From the NCBI GenBank assembly GCA_040391865.1, contig JBEBWZ010000016.1:1-39966 (forward strand): a DNA stretch of 39,966 nucleotides. Direction: 5' to 3'. Positions 1 through 8,938 of the stretch are shown piece by piece. How positions within the stretch are numbered: position 1 is the stretch's first letter; each line of letters starts with the position of its first letter. The notes under the pieces are model-generated. The model saw nothing but the letters and a program-made list of their open reading frames with translations. It made no database searches and was not told the DNA's origin. The position numbers and the translations under genes were made by a program. The stretch comes from Solimonas sp040391865. GTDB lineage: Bacteria; Pseudomonadota; Gammaproteobacteria; Nevskiales; Nevskiaceae.

Positions 1-602
1 ATATCCTCGCCGACGGCTCTGCGGTGACGCTGAATACCGGCACCGAGGTGGAGGCGCACCTCGGCGACAAGCAGCGCGAGATCGTGCTGCACAAGGGCGA
101 GGCGCTGTTCAAGGTACAGCACGATACGCAGCGGCCGTTCGTGGTGGCGGTCGGCGAGGATACGGTGACGGCACTCGGCACGCAGTTCCAGGTGCGGCAG
201 GCGGAGAACGAGTCGATCGTGACGCTGCTCAGCGGCAGCGTGCGGGTGAAGCGTGCCAACGGCACCACGCGTGTGCTCAAACCGGGCGAACGTGCGACGC
301 TGAACAAGCGCGGCGGCATCGTGATCACGCATGTCGATGCGCAGGAATCCGCCAGTTGGGCACGCGGCTGGCTGGTGTTCCGCGACGAGCCGCTGACGCG
401 CGTGGTGGCGGAGGTGAATCGCTACGCCAAGCGCCCGATCCGCATCGGCGACCCGGCGCTGTCCGGCCTGCGCATGAGCGGCAACTTCCGCGTTGGCGAC
501 AGCGCATCGATGGCGTCCGCCGTTGCCGCGCTGCTGCCGCTGACCGTCGCCGATGCCGGCGATGCGCTGGTGCTGCACATGGATACGACGGCGCGACGGT
601 AG
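1..602 (+). CDS. FecR family anti-sigma/signal transducer, 5' truncated by window edge
   Basis: About 200 C-terminal residues are present; the frame is open to the first base, so the N-terminal cytoplasmic domain and membrane segment lie outside the window. The first residues (LADGSAVTLNTGTEV) match the FecR domain pattern. They are followed by beta-rich sequence with ALGTQFQVR and by a C-terminal STN-like segment (GWLVFRDEPLTRVVAEVNRY). FecR proteins sit in the inner membrane and relay occupancy of a TonB-dependent receptor to a FecI-type sigma factor. The gene ends 37 bp before a convergent gene, so no receptor follows it on this side. An ECF sigma and a TonB receptor lie at the other end of the window, too far away to be the same operon. 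Confidence 0.9.
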   Translation, partial: ILADGSAVTLNTGTEVEAHLGDKQREIVLHKGEALFKVQHDTQRPFVVAVGEDTVTALGTQFQVRQAENESIVTLLSGSVRVKRANGTTRVLKPGERATLNKRGGIVITHVDAQESASWARGWLVFRDEPLTRVVAEVNRYAKRPIRIGDPALSGLRMSGNFRVGDSASMASAVAALLPLTVADAGDALVLHMDTTARR

Positions 603-639
603 CCGCGTTTGCAGCGCCCGATGGCTCCGCCGCTCCGGC

Positions 640-1773
640 TCACTCGCCCTTGTGGGTGAACGGAAACAGTTGCTGCTTCACGAAACCTTTCGGCATGTAG
701 TCTCCCAGCACCCCGTACTTCTCCGGGAAACGACGATCGGCCTTGGCCACGGTGCCGAAGATGCGATCGAGGAAGGAGAAGTGCGCGGCGTAGTTGCGGT
801 CCAGCGCTTCGCGATCGGAGCTGTGATGCCAGTGATGGAAATCCGGCGTCACGATGATGTGCTTCAGCGGCCCCCACGGTAGGCTGACGTTGGAGTGAAT
901 GAACACCGCCTGGAAACCGACGACGATGATGTAGACGTCCATCGCTTCCTTGGAGAAACCCAGCACGTACAGCGGCCCCAGGATCGACACCCGCGTAACG
1001 ATCACTTCCAGCACATGCAGACGCGAACCCGCCATCCAGTCCAGCGTCTTGGTGCTGTGGTGCACGGCGTGGTAGCGCCACAGGTAGGGCACCTGGTGAT
1101 AGGCGCGGTGGGTCCAGTACTGGATCAGGTCGGCCACCAGCAGGACCAGAAAGGCTTCCAGCACCAGCGGCATCGCCTGCACGGCCTGCTGCAGCGGCGG
1201 GTAAATCGCCCAGCCGAAAAAACGGTGGATCAGGAAATTGACGATCAGCAGGACCAGCCCCACCAGCAGATGATTGACCACGAAATGGGTGAAATCGGTC
1301 TGCCATTCGGGGCGGAACAGCGGCTGATTCCTGTACAGCGGAAACAGTTTCTCGATGAAGACGAAGATCAGGGTCGAACCGAGCAGATCGAGGATCAGCC
1401 AGTCCATGCCGATGTAGGGTGTGCCGGTGGGAAACTCGCCGACCGGCACGCGATTGCCGCCAAGTGCGATCGTCAGCACCACGACTGCAAATGCCGCGGC
1501 GCTGAGCCAGCGCATGCGCCCGAGCATGATGTTGGCGAGCGACAGACCGCCGGAAATCACCAGGCCACCGAGCATCAACCAGCGCAGTGTGTCGACCGAA
1601 TATTTCTTGCGCAGCTCCGGCGTGGTCAGATATTCCGGAAAGTGAAAGGCGATGACACCCAGCAGGCACATCAGCGCCAGCGAGAAGGCGATGATGCCGC
1701 TGATCCGGCCTTGCCCCGCCTTGAGTTCACCCGACTGGCGGAACAGATCCGCCAAATTTCGCCACACGCGCAT
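640..1773 (-). CDS. Sterol desaturase / fatty acid hydroxylase family membrane di-iron enzyme
   Basis: 377 residues. Hydrophobic segments lie near 25-45, 65-83, 90-105, 122-142, 165-183 and 203-220. They are followed by the histidine clusters of the FA_hydroxylase superfamily: HRAYH (222-226), HAVHH (235-239) and HHWHH (313-317). The C-terminal signature SFLDRIFGT (333-341) is typical of the family. These enzymes bind two irons and use oxygen to hydroxylate or desaturate lipid substrates in the membrane; the substrate here cannot be told. The ATG at 1773 has AAGGA seven bases upstream, inside a hairpin described separately. It is downstream of tex on the same strand but 350 bp away, so it probably has its own promoter. 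The assignment to the superfamily is firm. Confidence 0.92.
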   Translation of the reverse strand: MRVWRNLADLFRQSGELKAGQGRISGIIAFSLALMCLLGVIAFHFPEYLTTPELRKKYSVDTLRWLMLGGLVISGGLSLANIMLGRMRWLSAAAFAVVVLTIALGGNRVPVGEFPTGTPYIGMDWLILDLLGSTLIFVFIEKLFPLYRNQPLFRPEWQTDFTHFVVNHLLVGLVLLIVNFLIHRFFGWAIYPPLQQAVQAMPLVLEAFLVLLVADLIQYWTHRAYHQVPYLWRYHAVHHSTKTLDWMAGSRLHVLEVIVTRVSILGPLYVLGFSKEAMDVYIIVVGFQAVFIHSNVSLPWGPLKHIIVTPDFHHWHHSSDREALDRNYAAHFSFLDRIFGTVAKADRRFPEKYGVLGDYMPKGFVKQQLFPFTHKGE

Positions 1774-1776
1774 TCG

Positions 1777-1803
1777 ATATTCCTTGCCCCTTGCGGGGAA
1801 TAT
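1777..1803 (-). promoter_or_regulatory. Hairpin covering the ribosome-binding site of the sterol-desaturase gene
   Basis: Seven-base perfect arms, ATATTCC (1777-1783) and GGAATAT (1797-1803), are separated by 13 bases. On the minus-strand transcript the 3' arm contains the GGA of the AAGGA ribosome-binding site, and the ATG begins three bases after the hairpin. The loop also contains CCCC-GCAA-GGGG, a possible competing GNRA-type hairpin. This could control translation initiation. No experiment is implied and the length is short enough that chance remains possible. Confidence 0.4.
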
Positions 1804-1889
1804 TCTAGAGCGGATGGAGCCGCACCCGTCATTCCGAGTTGTGTACCTGCCCCGGCCCCATGAACTGTTTTGCTCCGAGGCGCGTGGTT

Positions 1890-1937
1890 CCTTCTCCCCG
1901 CGTGCGGGGAGAAGGTGCCCGCAGGGCGGATGAGGGG
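1890..1937. repeat. REP-like hairpin repeat, copy 1
   Basis: A perfect 12-base stem, CCTTCTCCCCGC (1890-1901) and GCGGGGAGAAGG (1904-1915), has a two-base GT loop. It is followed by a conserved-looking tail TGCCCGCAGGGCGGATGAGG. Hairpins of this type are, from memory, scattered through intergenic regions of many Xanthomonadales genomes. It is oriented opposite to copy 2. Confidence 0.8.
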
Positions 1938-1960
1938 CGGCGGTAGCTGCCTGCGCCTGC

Positions 1961-2006
1961 GGCGCCCCCTCACCCTAACCCTCTCCCCGCAAGCGGGGCG
2001 AGGGGA
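1961..2006. repeat. REP-like hairpin repeat, copy 2 (inverted)
   Basis: The sequence CCCCTCACCCTAACCCTC leads into a stem CCCTCTCCCCGC (1979-1990) and GCGGGGCGAGGG (1993-2004) with an AA loop and one mismatch. The leading part mirrors the tail of copy 1, so the two form a head-to-head pair. The pair may also act as a transcription terminator or mRNA-stabilising element for tex. Confidence 0.75.
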
Positions 2007-2123
2007 CTTTTCGAGGTCAGTTCATGGCGAGTGCAGCGAAGGATTTACTCTCGAAGCGCAGCTACGGTCAGAAAGCAGAGGCTTCTCTGCGCTCAAGATG
2101 ACCGGTACCTGTAAGTGGGTGCC

Positions 2124-4445
<2,322 letters not shown>

Positions 4446-4500
4446 GCTGGAATCGGCTGGAGAAAACCACGATGGGGCGCGACGATAACGCGCACAGGCA

Positions 4501-4522
4501 GCACTGCCAATCTGGCATGTGC
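4501..4522. promoter_or_regulatory. Inverted repeat between tex and the wax ester synthase gene
   Basis: The arms GCAC-TGCCA (4501-4509) and TGGCA-T-GTGC (4513-4522) are separated by ATC, with one extra base in the right arm. It sits in the 198 bp between divergent starts, 56 bp from the tex ATG and 122 bp from the acyltransferase ATG. This is a position where a regulator could act on either gene. No regulator is identifiable. Confidence 0.35.
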
Positions 4523-4643
4523 ATCGCAAATGTGGTGGGTGCGACAGGAACGCCGCAGAGGCATACCATCCAGCGTCATCCTCCGTTCACTCCATGGCGG
4601 CACCAGCCGCCGGGAACGGATCGCCTACGGGGAGAAACACCAC

Positions 4644-6032
4644 ATGAGCGCCGCCAAACGCCTGAATCCGCTGGACTGGACGTTCCTGGCCGCAGAGACG
4701 CGCGAGTCGATGATGCATATCGGTTCGCTGATGTCGTTTTCGCCACCGGCCAATGCGGCACCGGACTTCCTGCGCCAGCTGATGGACGAAGTGCGCAGCG
4801 ACACCGCGCTGTATCCGCCGTGGAACCTGAAGCTGCGGCATCCGCAACTCCTGGCCAGCCCACTGCAGGGTTGGGTTGAGGATACGGACTTCGATGTCGA
4901 CTACCACGTGCGCCGTTCCGCGCTGCCGGCACCGGGCGACGAACGCGAGCTGGGCATTCTGGTGTCGCGTCTGCACAGCCACGGCATCGATTTCCATCGT
5001 CCGCCATGGGAGGTGCATTTCATCGAAGGACTCGAAGGGGGACGCATCGCGATCTACTTCAAGGTGCATCACGCACTGGTGGATGGCTATACCGGCATGA
5101 AACTGATGTCGCAATGCCTGTCCAGCGACCCCGATGAACGCGACACGCCGATCTTCCATGCCCGCGCACCGGCCAGCCGCGCCGCAGGCGGCAACAAGGG
5201 GGCGCCGGCACCGACGCTGTTGACGCTGCTCGGGAGCGCGCGCGAACAGTTGAGCGCGACACGCATGATCTCGCGCGCACTGCTCAACACCGTGCGCCCG
5301 GCGACCGCACAGGCGCAGGCCCTGGTGGCGCCGATGCAAGCGCCGAAATCGGTGCTGAATCAGAAGATCAGCCGCAATCGGCGCTTTGCCACGCAGCAAT
5401 TTCCGGTCGATCGACTGAAGCAGGTCGCGAAGACCCATGCCGGCACGCTCAACGATGTGGTGCTGGCGCTGTGCGCCGGCAGCCTGCGGCGATTGCTGCA
5501 GGAACAGGACGCGCTACCGGAGGAACCGCTGACCGCGATGCTGCCGGTGAATATCCGCCCGAAAGATGATCCCGGTGGCGGCAATGCGGTCGGCGCGATC
5601 CTGGCGACGCTGGCCACCGACATCGAGGACCCACTGCAGCGCTTTCAGGCGATCATCGCATCGACGCGCGCCGCCAAGGCACAGCTTTCAGGCATGACCA
5701 AGAACGGCATCATGCAGTACAGCGCACTGCTGATGGCGCCGATGGTGATGACGCAGATTCCCGGCGCTGCGGGACGCGTGCGCCCGGCTTTCAATCTGGT
5801 GATCTCAAACGTGCCGGGACCACGGCAACAGCTCTATTTCCGCGGTTATCGCCTCGATGCGTATTACCCGCTGTCGATCCCGTTCCAAGGCTACGGGCTC
5901 AATATTACCGTGGTCAGTTATCTCGATACGCTGAACTTCGGGTTCATCGGCTGTCGCGATACGCTGCCACATCTGCAGCGGCTGGCGGTCTACGCGCGCG
6001 AGGCACTGGAAGAACTCGAAGCATCGAAGTAA
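4644..6032 (+). CDS. Wax ester synthase/diacylglycerol acyltransferase (WS/DGAT family)
   Basis: 462 residues. The ATG at 4644 is preceded by GGAG at 4631-4634. The start matches the family pattern (LNPLDWTFLAAETRESMMHIGSL). The catalytic HHxxxDG motif is present as HHALVDG (142-148). The C-terminal DUF1298 half contains NLVISNVPGP and a PLSIPFQGYGLNITVVSY stretch typical of the family. These enzymes transfer a fatty acyl group from acyl-CoA to a fatty alcohol or diacylglycerol, making wax esters or triacylglycerol for storage, usually at the inner membrane. Length is normal. The open frame continues upstream over tex but is antisense shadow. It implies storage-lipid synthesis, in keeping with the desaturase, fabH and thioesterase genes nearby. 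Confidence 0.95.
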   Translation: MSAAKRLNPLDWTFLAAETRESMMHIGSLMSFSPPANAAPDFLRQLMDEVRSDTALYPPWNLKLRHPQLLASPLQGWVEDTDFDVDYHVRRSALPAPGDERELGILVSRLHSHGIDFHRPPWEVHFIEGLEGGRIAIYFKVHHALVDGYTGMKLMSQCLSSDPDERDTPIFHARAPASRAAGGNKGAPAPTLLTLLGSAREQLSATRMISRALLNTVRPATAQAQALVAPMQAPKSVLNQKISRNRRFATQQFPVDRLKQVAKTHAGTLNDVVLALCAGSLRRLLQEQDALPEEPLTAMLPVNIRPKDDPGGGNAVGAILATLATDIEDPLQRFQAIIASTRAAKAQLSGMTKNGIMQYSALLMAPMVMTQIPGAAGRVRPAFNLVISNVPGPRQQLYFRGYRLDAYYPLSIPFQGYGLNITVVSYLDTLNFGFIGCRDTLPHLQRLAVYAREALEELEASK

Positions 6033-6033
6033 G

Positions 6034-6061
6034 CGCGCGGCACCGCGGATGGTGCGGCGCG
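6034..6061. terminator. GC-rich hairpin between convergent genes
   Basis: Arms of 11 bases, CGCGCGGCACC (6034-6044) and GGTGCGGCGCG (6051-6061), carry one G-G mismatch and a six-base loop. It lies directly after the acyltransferase stop and before the stop of the convergent DUF1161 gene. It lacks a T-run, so intrinsic termination is uncertain. Confidence 0.4.
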
Positions 6062-6083
6062 ACGACCGCGAGCCGGAGCCGGA

Positions 6084-6320
6084 TCAGCCGCGCTTGTAGA
6101 CGATCTTCCTGGTGCCACCCTCGCAACTGCCCACCACCTTGCGGTCTTCCGGGACTTCGGCATTGGCGACGATATCCAGGGTGTACGCCGGCACGCCCTT
6201 GGCATCGATCTTTGCCGCAATCTCGCTTTTCAGCTCCTCGCAAGGCTTGGCGGCATGGTTGTCGGCCAACGCGGGCAAGCTGCACAGGCCCAGGGCAACG
6301 GCAAGAAAGTACGACTTCAT
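6084..6320 (-). CDS. DUF1161 family small periplasmic protein
   Basis: 78 residues with a cleavable signal peptide (residues 1-19, ending ALA-D). The mature part fits DUF1161: PCEELKSEIAAKIDAKGV, YTLDIV, then VVGSCEGGTRKIVYKR at the C-terminus. Two cysteines could form a disulfide. A strong GGGGAGA ribosome-binding site precedes the ATG. The family has no established function; periplasmic location is inferred from the signal peptide. It is divergent from the NTF2-like gene. Confidence 0.85.
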   Translation of the reverse strand: MKSYFLAVALGLCSLPALADNHAAKPCEELKSEIAAKIDAKGVPAYTLDIVANAEVPEDRKVVGSCEGGTRKIVYKRG

Positions 6321-6483
6321 CGGTGATCTCCCCCAGCGGTTTATTTAAGTCTCTGACAGCGACGGTAACGCTAGCACATTGCACCGTTGCCCAGACAACC
6401 GGTCCCGCATATGGACGAGGCGCGGCCCGGTGTCGCTGCCGACCATGCGCCATCCCACGGCAAAGCGAAGCGAGGAGATCGGC

Positions 6484-7008
6484 ATGACGCAAACCCCGGA
6501 ACAGGTGGCCGCACGTGCCGCCGCGATGCAAGCGGCATTCGTCGAAGCTGCGCGGCGCAATGAATGGTCATGGCTGGCCGATGAGTTCTATGCGCCGGAC
6601 TGCCACTACCTGTGCGAGTACGGCGGCACGCTGCGTGTTCACGCCACCAGTCGCGAAGAGATCCGCGAAACGCACTATGGCCGCGACATGCGTGTGGGTT
6701 GGGAAGGCTGGAGCTTTCCGATCGAGCGTTACACCACGCACGGCAATCACCTCATCACGCACTGGTGGAACCGCGGCCCCGGCCAGCGCGCCGACGGCAG
6801 CCATTACCAGACGCCGGGCGTGTCATTCATTACCGTGGGCGACGATGGCCTGTTTACCGAGCAGCTCGATCTGTTCGACCTCGCGCATCAGATGCACCTG
6901 TGCGACGAACTGGAAGATGCGGGCCTGCTGTCGCCCGTACTCAAACAGAACTGGGTGATCCCGAGCAAGCAAAGACTGATCGCGATGCTGAGCCGCAATT
7001 TACCTTAG
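6484..7008 (+). CDS. NTF2-like / SnoaL-like domain protein
   Basis: 174 residues. The ATG at 6484 has AGGAG at 6473-6477; the frame is open further upstream but without a comparable site. The pattern of an N-terminal helix followed by EFYAPDCHYLCEYGG, then beta strands ending FITVGDDGLFTEQLDLFDL, fits the NTF2-like cone fold used by small isomerases, hydratases and binding proteins. The C-terminal 30 residues (ELEDAGLLSPVLKQNWVIPS) extend beyond the minimal fold. No signal peptide is present, so it is cytoplasmic. No specific substrate can be named. It stands alone between divergent and convergent neighbours. Confidence 0.75.
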   Translation: MTQTPEQVAARAAAMQAAFVEAARRNEWSWLADEFYAPDCHYLCEYGGTLRVHATSREEIRETHYGRDMRVGWEGWSFPIERYTTHGNHLITHWWNRGPGQRADGSHYQTPGVSFITVGDDGLFTEQLDLFDLAHQMHLCDELEDAGLLSPVLKQNWVIPSKQRLIAMLSRNLP

Positions 7009-7128
7009 GGTCGGCTAACGCCATGGCAATCGCGATAAGGGAACGGACCGCTATCGCAAGCGGCCTCCCGATCTCCGGCTGTCAGCAGCCAGCGGCCAGA
7101 CAGATCCGCTCTACACGGTCACGGCGCG

Positions 7129-7635
7129 TCAACGCGCAGCGGGGCGCTGCACCAGCGATTCCAGATTGGTCTTGATTTCGCGCGCATCGAAGGCCTGCGG
7201 ATTGTCCGCCGGCTTGGTTCCCGAATACATGACGATCTCGGCGGACGTCTGATACTCGGTCTTGGACTGTCCGCCCGTGCCGACACCAACGCCCACGCCC
7301 AGGCCACCGGAGCCACCGATGCCAAAGCCGCCCAGCCCCAGACTGACACCGGGTCCGCCGCCTGCCGAGGCTTCGGTGTTCTGACCCATCAGGATGAAAT
7401 AGTCCTTGCCGTTTTCCAGGGTCAGCTCCGCTGCGCGATACAGCACGTAGCTGTCCACGGTCTGCCGCGGTGTGGCCGTGCTGCCGGCAAAACGCACGCG
7501 GTAACGATCCGCTTCCAGACGCTGTTCCGAGTAGCCGTAACCACTCTTGACCGGCTGGTAGGGCGTCACCGTCGCGCAGGCGGTCAGGGCCAGCGCCAAC
7601 AGCGAGAATGCAGCAATCTTGATCCCGTGTTTCAT
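7129..7635 (-). CDS. Putative lipoprotein, CC0125/CC1285-like family
   Basis: 168 residues from the ATG at 7635; an alternative start 18 codons upstream would spoil the signal peptide. The lipobox is LTAC at about 17-20. The mature part reads TPYQPVKSGYGYSEQRLEADRYRVRFAGS, then VDSYVLYRAAELTLENGKDYFILM, the conserved core of this family. A glycine-rich stretch (VSLGLGGFGIGGSGGLGVGVGVGTGG) follows, then a short strand-rich end. It is predicted to be anchored in a membrane. Function is unknown. It lies downstream of the DUF3014 gene on the same strand with a 157 bp gap. Confidence 0.8.
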   Translation of the reverse strand: MKHGIKIAAFSLLALALTACATVTPYQPVKSGYGYSEQRLEADRYRVRFAGSTATPRQTVDSYVLYRAAELTLENGKDYFILMGQNTEASAGGGPGVSLGLGGFGIGGSGGLGVGVGVGTGGQSKTEYQTSAEIVMYSGTKPADNPQAFDAREIKTNLESLVQRPAAR

Positions 7636-7792
7636 GGTGATTTCACTCCTGCAGCAACGACCGCATTCAGGCGACGAACTGCGCCGCATACAGTATCCGC
7701 CTATCCGTCGGCGTCGAGCGTGTCCGTGTTCTCATTGTCGTAAACCGCACCGATAACAACGCGAGCTGTGTGCGGTCACAGACACAACAACC

Positions 7793-8593
7793 TCAATCGC
7801 CGCCTGCCGCATTCACCACTGCCGCGCGAATCTGGCGCAATTTTTCCTTCACCACTGCCGCATGCGCGGTGCCGAGACGGATCATGGCCTTCTGGCCGGA
7901 GGACAGGTCTTCGATGTCCGGATCGGCAAACTGATACAGCCCTTTCTCCTGCACCAGTCGTAGCGGCTCCTGCGGCCGTGGCGTTGCCAGCAGGTGATCG
8001 ATGATGCCAACCAGACGGTCGTTGAAATGCGCATCCGGATAGCCCATGACTCGATACGCCTGCTGGAACAGCGGGTAGTAGTGCAGATACAGCTCGGCAA
8101 TCGCAGCGGCATCGACCGCCTGCAACGCCGTGATCATCGGCTGGTAACGCGCCGCGTTGCCGGCACTCAGCGTGAGTGTCTCGCCATCACCGTCGACCAT
8201 TGGACGGCCTTCCGTCGCGCGGATCGCGCGCAGGCGCAGCGGTACCGGGTCGCGATCCAGACTGTTGATCGTCACCACGAGGCTTTGCACGATCTTCTTC
8301 GGGATCAGAAACCGCGCGAGCGCCGTTTCCCCGAATACTTCCTGCAGCTTCCCTTGCAGTTCCGCATCGCTGTCGTCCAGCGCAGGCATGGGCTGATCGC
8401 CGCCACGCGTATCAACCGGATATCGGCTCTGCGCAGTATCCGGCCCCGCTTCAGGCTCCATCGGCGTCGAGGCTTCGCTCTGTACCTGCGTCGTCGACGG
8501 TTCAGCGTGCTGCTGGTTGTAGCGCAGATACAACACCAGCCCGCTGATCACAAGCAAGCCCACGACCAGCCCTACCCACGCTGCCTTATTCAT
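7793..8593 (-). CDS. DUF3014 domain membrane-anchored protein
   Basis: 266 residues. One N-terminal membrane segment (about 5-25) is followed by a low-complexity linker to about 70, then a helical domain. That domain has FLIPKKIVQSLVVTINSLDRDPVPLRLRAI and YLHYYPLFQQAYRVMGYPDAHFNDRLVGIIDHLL, which I recognise as DUF3014. The bulk should face the periplasm. AAGGTGA precedes the ATG. Family function is unknown. It is divergent from the diguanylate cyclase across a 345 bp gap, so the two may be co-regulated, though nothing proves this. Confidence 0.85.
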   Translation of the reverse strand: MNKAAWVGLVVGLLVISGLVLYLRYNQQHAEPSTTQVQSEASTPMEPEAGPDTAQSRYPVDTRGGDQPMPALDDSDAELQGKLQEVFGETALARFLIPKKIVQSLVVTINSLDRDPVPLRLRAIRATEGRPMVDGDGETLTLSAGNAARYQPMITALQAVDAAAIAELYLHYYPLFQQAYRVMGYPDAHFNDRLVGIIDHLLATPRPQEPLRLVQEKGLYQFADPDIEDLSSGQKAMIRLGTAHAAVVKEKLRQIRAAVVNAAGGD

Positions 8594-8681
8594 GTCGTCA
8601 CCTTCGCGGATCCAGAATCTGCGGCCGCAGCCAAGGTCCCCGATCTTACAACCCTCACTCAGGAACGTCTGTCACCGCAGC

Positions 8682-8702
8682 GCGGCTTGCGGCTTGCGGC
8701 TT
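8682..8702. repeat. Three tandem copies of a 7-bp repeat
   Basis: GCGGCTT occurs three times in a row without a mismatch (8682-8688, 8689-8695, 8696-8702), immediately beside the AT-rich promoter area. Copy-number change by slippage is conceivable, and so is a direct-repeat binding site. Neither is shown. Confidence 0.7.
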
Positions 8703-8874
8703 TGCATGTAACAAAAAATATCAAATCCGATCTGATACTCATGGAAGTGCCGAAACAAGGCTAGAATCACAATCAGCGTGCCGTCATCCGCGCCGGATTT
8801 GGAAACATTGCTTGTCTATTCCAGACCGCTGGTCCGGACCTGCTGCAAGCCTGCGATGACAACACCCGGGGTGG

Positions 8875-8899
8875 GCCACCGCGACAGCGCGTCGGTGGC
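8875..8899 (+). promoter_or_regulatory. Leader hairpin 1 of the diguanylate cyclase gene
   Basis: Perfect arms GCCACCG (8875-8881) and CGGTGGC (8893-8899) enclose an 11-base loop. It ends 40 bases before the ATG and forms a tandem pair with the next hairpin. Confidence 0.4.
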
Positions 8900-8909
8900 G
8901 GTCCGTGTC

Positions 8910-8937
8910 CGGCTTCGACGGGGGTCGGGGGAAGCCG
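8910..8937 (+). promoter_or_regulatory. Leader hairpin 2, enclosing the ribosome-binding site of the cyclase gene
   Basis: Perfect arms CGGCTTC (8910-8916) and GAAGCCG (8931-8937) enclose a 14-base loop, GACGGGGGTCGGGG. The ATG starts one base after the right arm. The G-rich loop carries the only plausible ribosome-binding sequence, so folding would place the start codon against the base of the stem. Confidence 0.45.
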
Positions 8938-8938
8938 T

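Larger units (their letters stand above)
1774..2123. other. 350 bp intergenic region holding paired REP-like hairpins
   Basis: This lies between two minus-strand genes. I see no credible coding frame here. It contains the ribosome-binding-site hairpin next to the desaturase start, and two oppositely oriented hairpin repeats at 1890-1937 and 1961-2006. The rest (about 2010-2123) shows nothing I recognise apart from being downstream of tex, where termination would be expected. Confidence 0.7.
8594..8938. other. 345 bp divergent intergenic region with tandem repeat and structured leader
   Basis: No coding frame is credible here. It contains three perfect tandem copies of a 7-mer (8682-8702), an AT-rich stretch at 8703-8740 that is the likely promoter area, a TAGAAT at 8762-8767 resembling a -10 box for the cyclase gene without a clear -35, and two hairpins next to the cyclase start. 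No c-di-GMP riboswitch consensus was seen. Confidence 0.6.

Noticed and set aside
1890..2006. Possible CRISPR-like repeats
   Set aside because: Only two inverted hairpins, no direct repeats with equal spacers and no cas genes.
8916..8931. G-quadruplex in the cyclase leader
   Set aside because: Only two runs of four or more G are close together; four runs are needed.
8741..8938. c-di-GMP riboswitch before the diguanylate cyclase
   Set aside because: None of the GEMM consensus blocks is recognisable; only two simple hairpins are seen.
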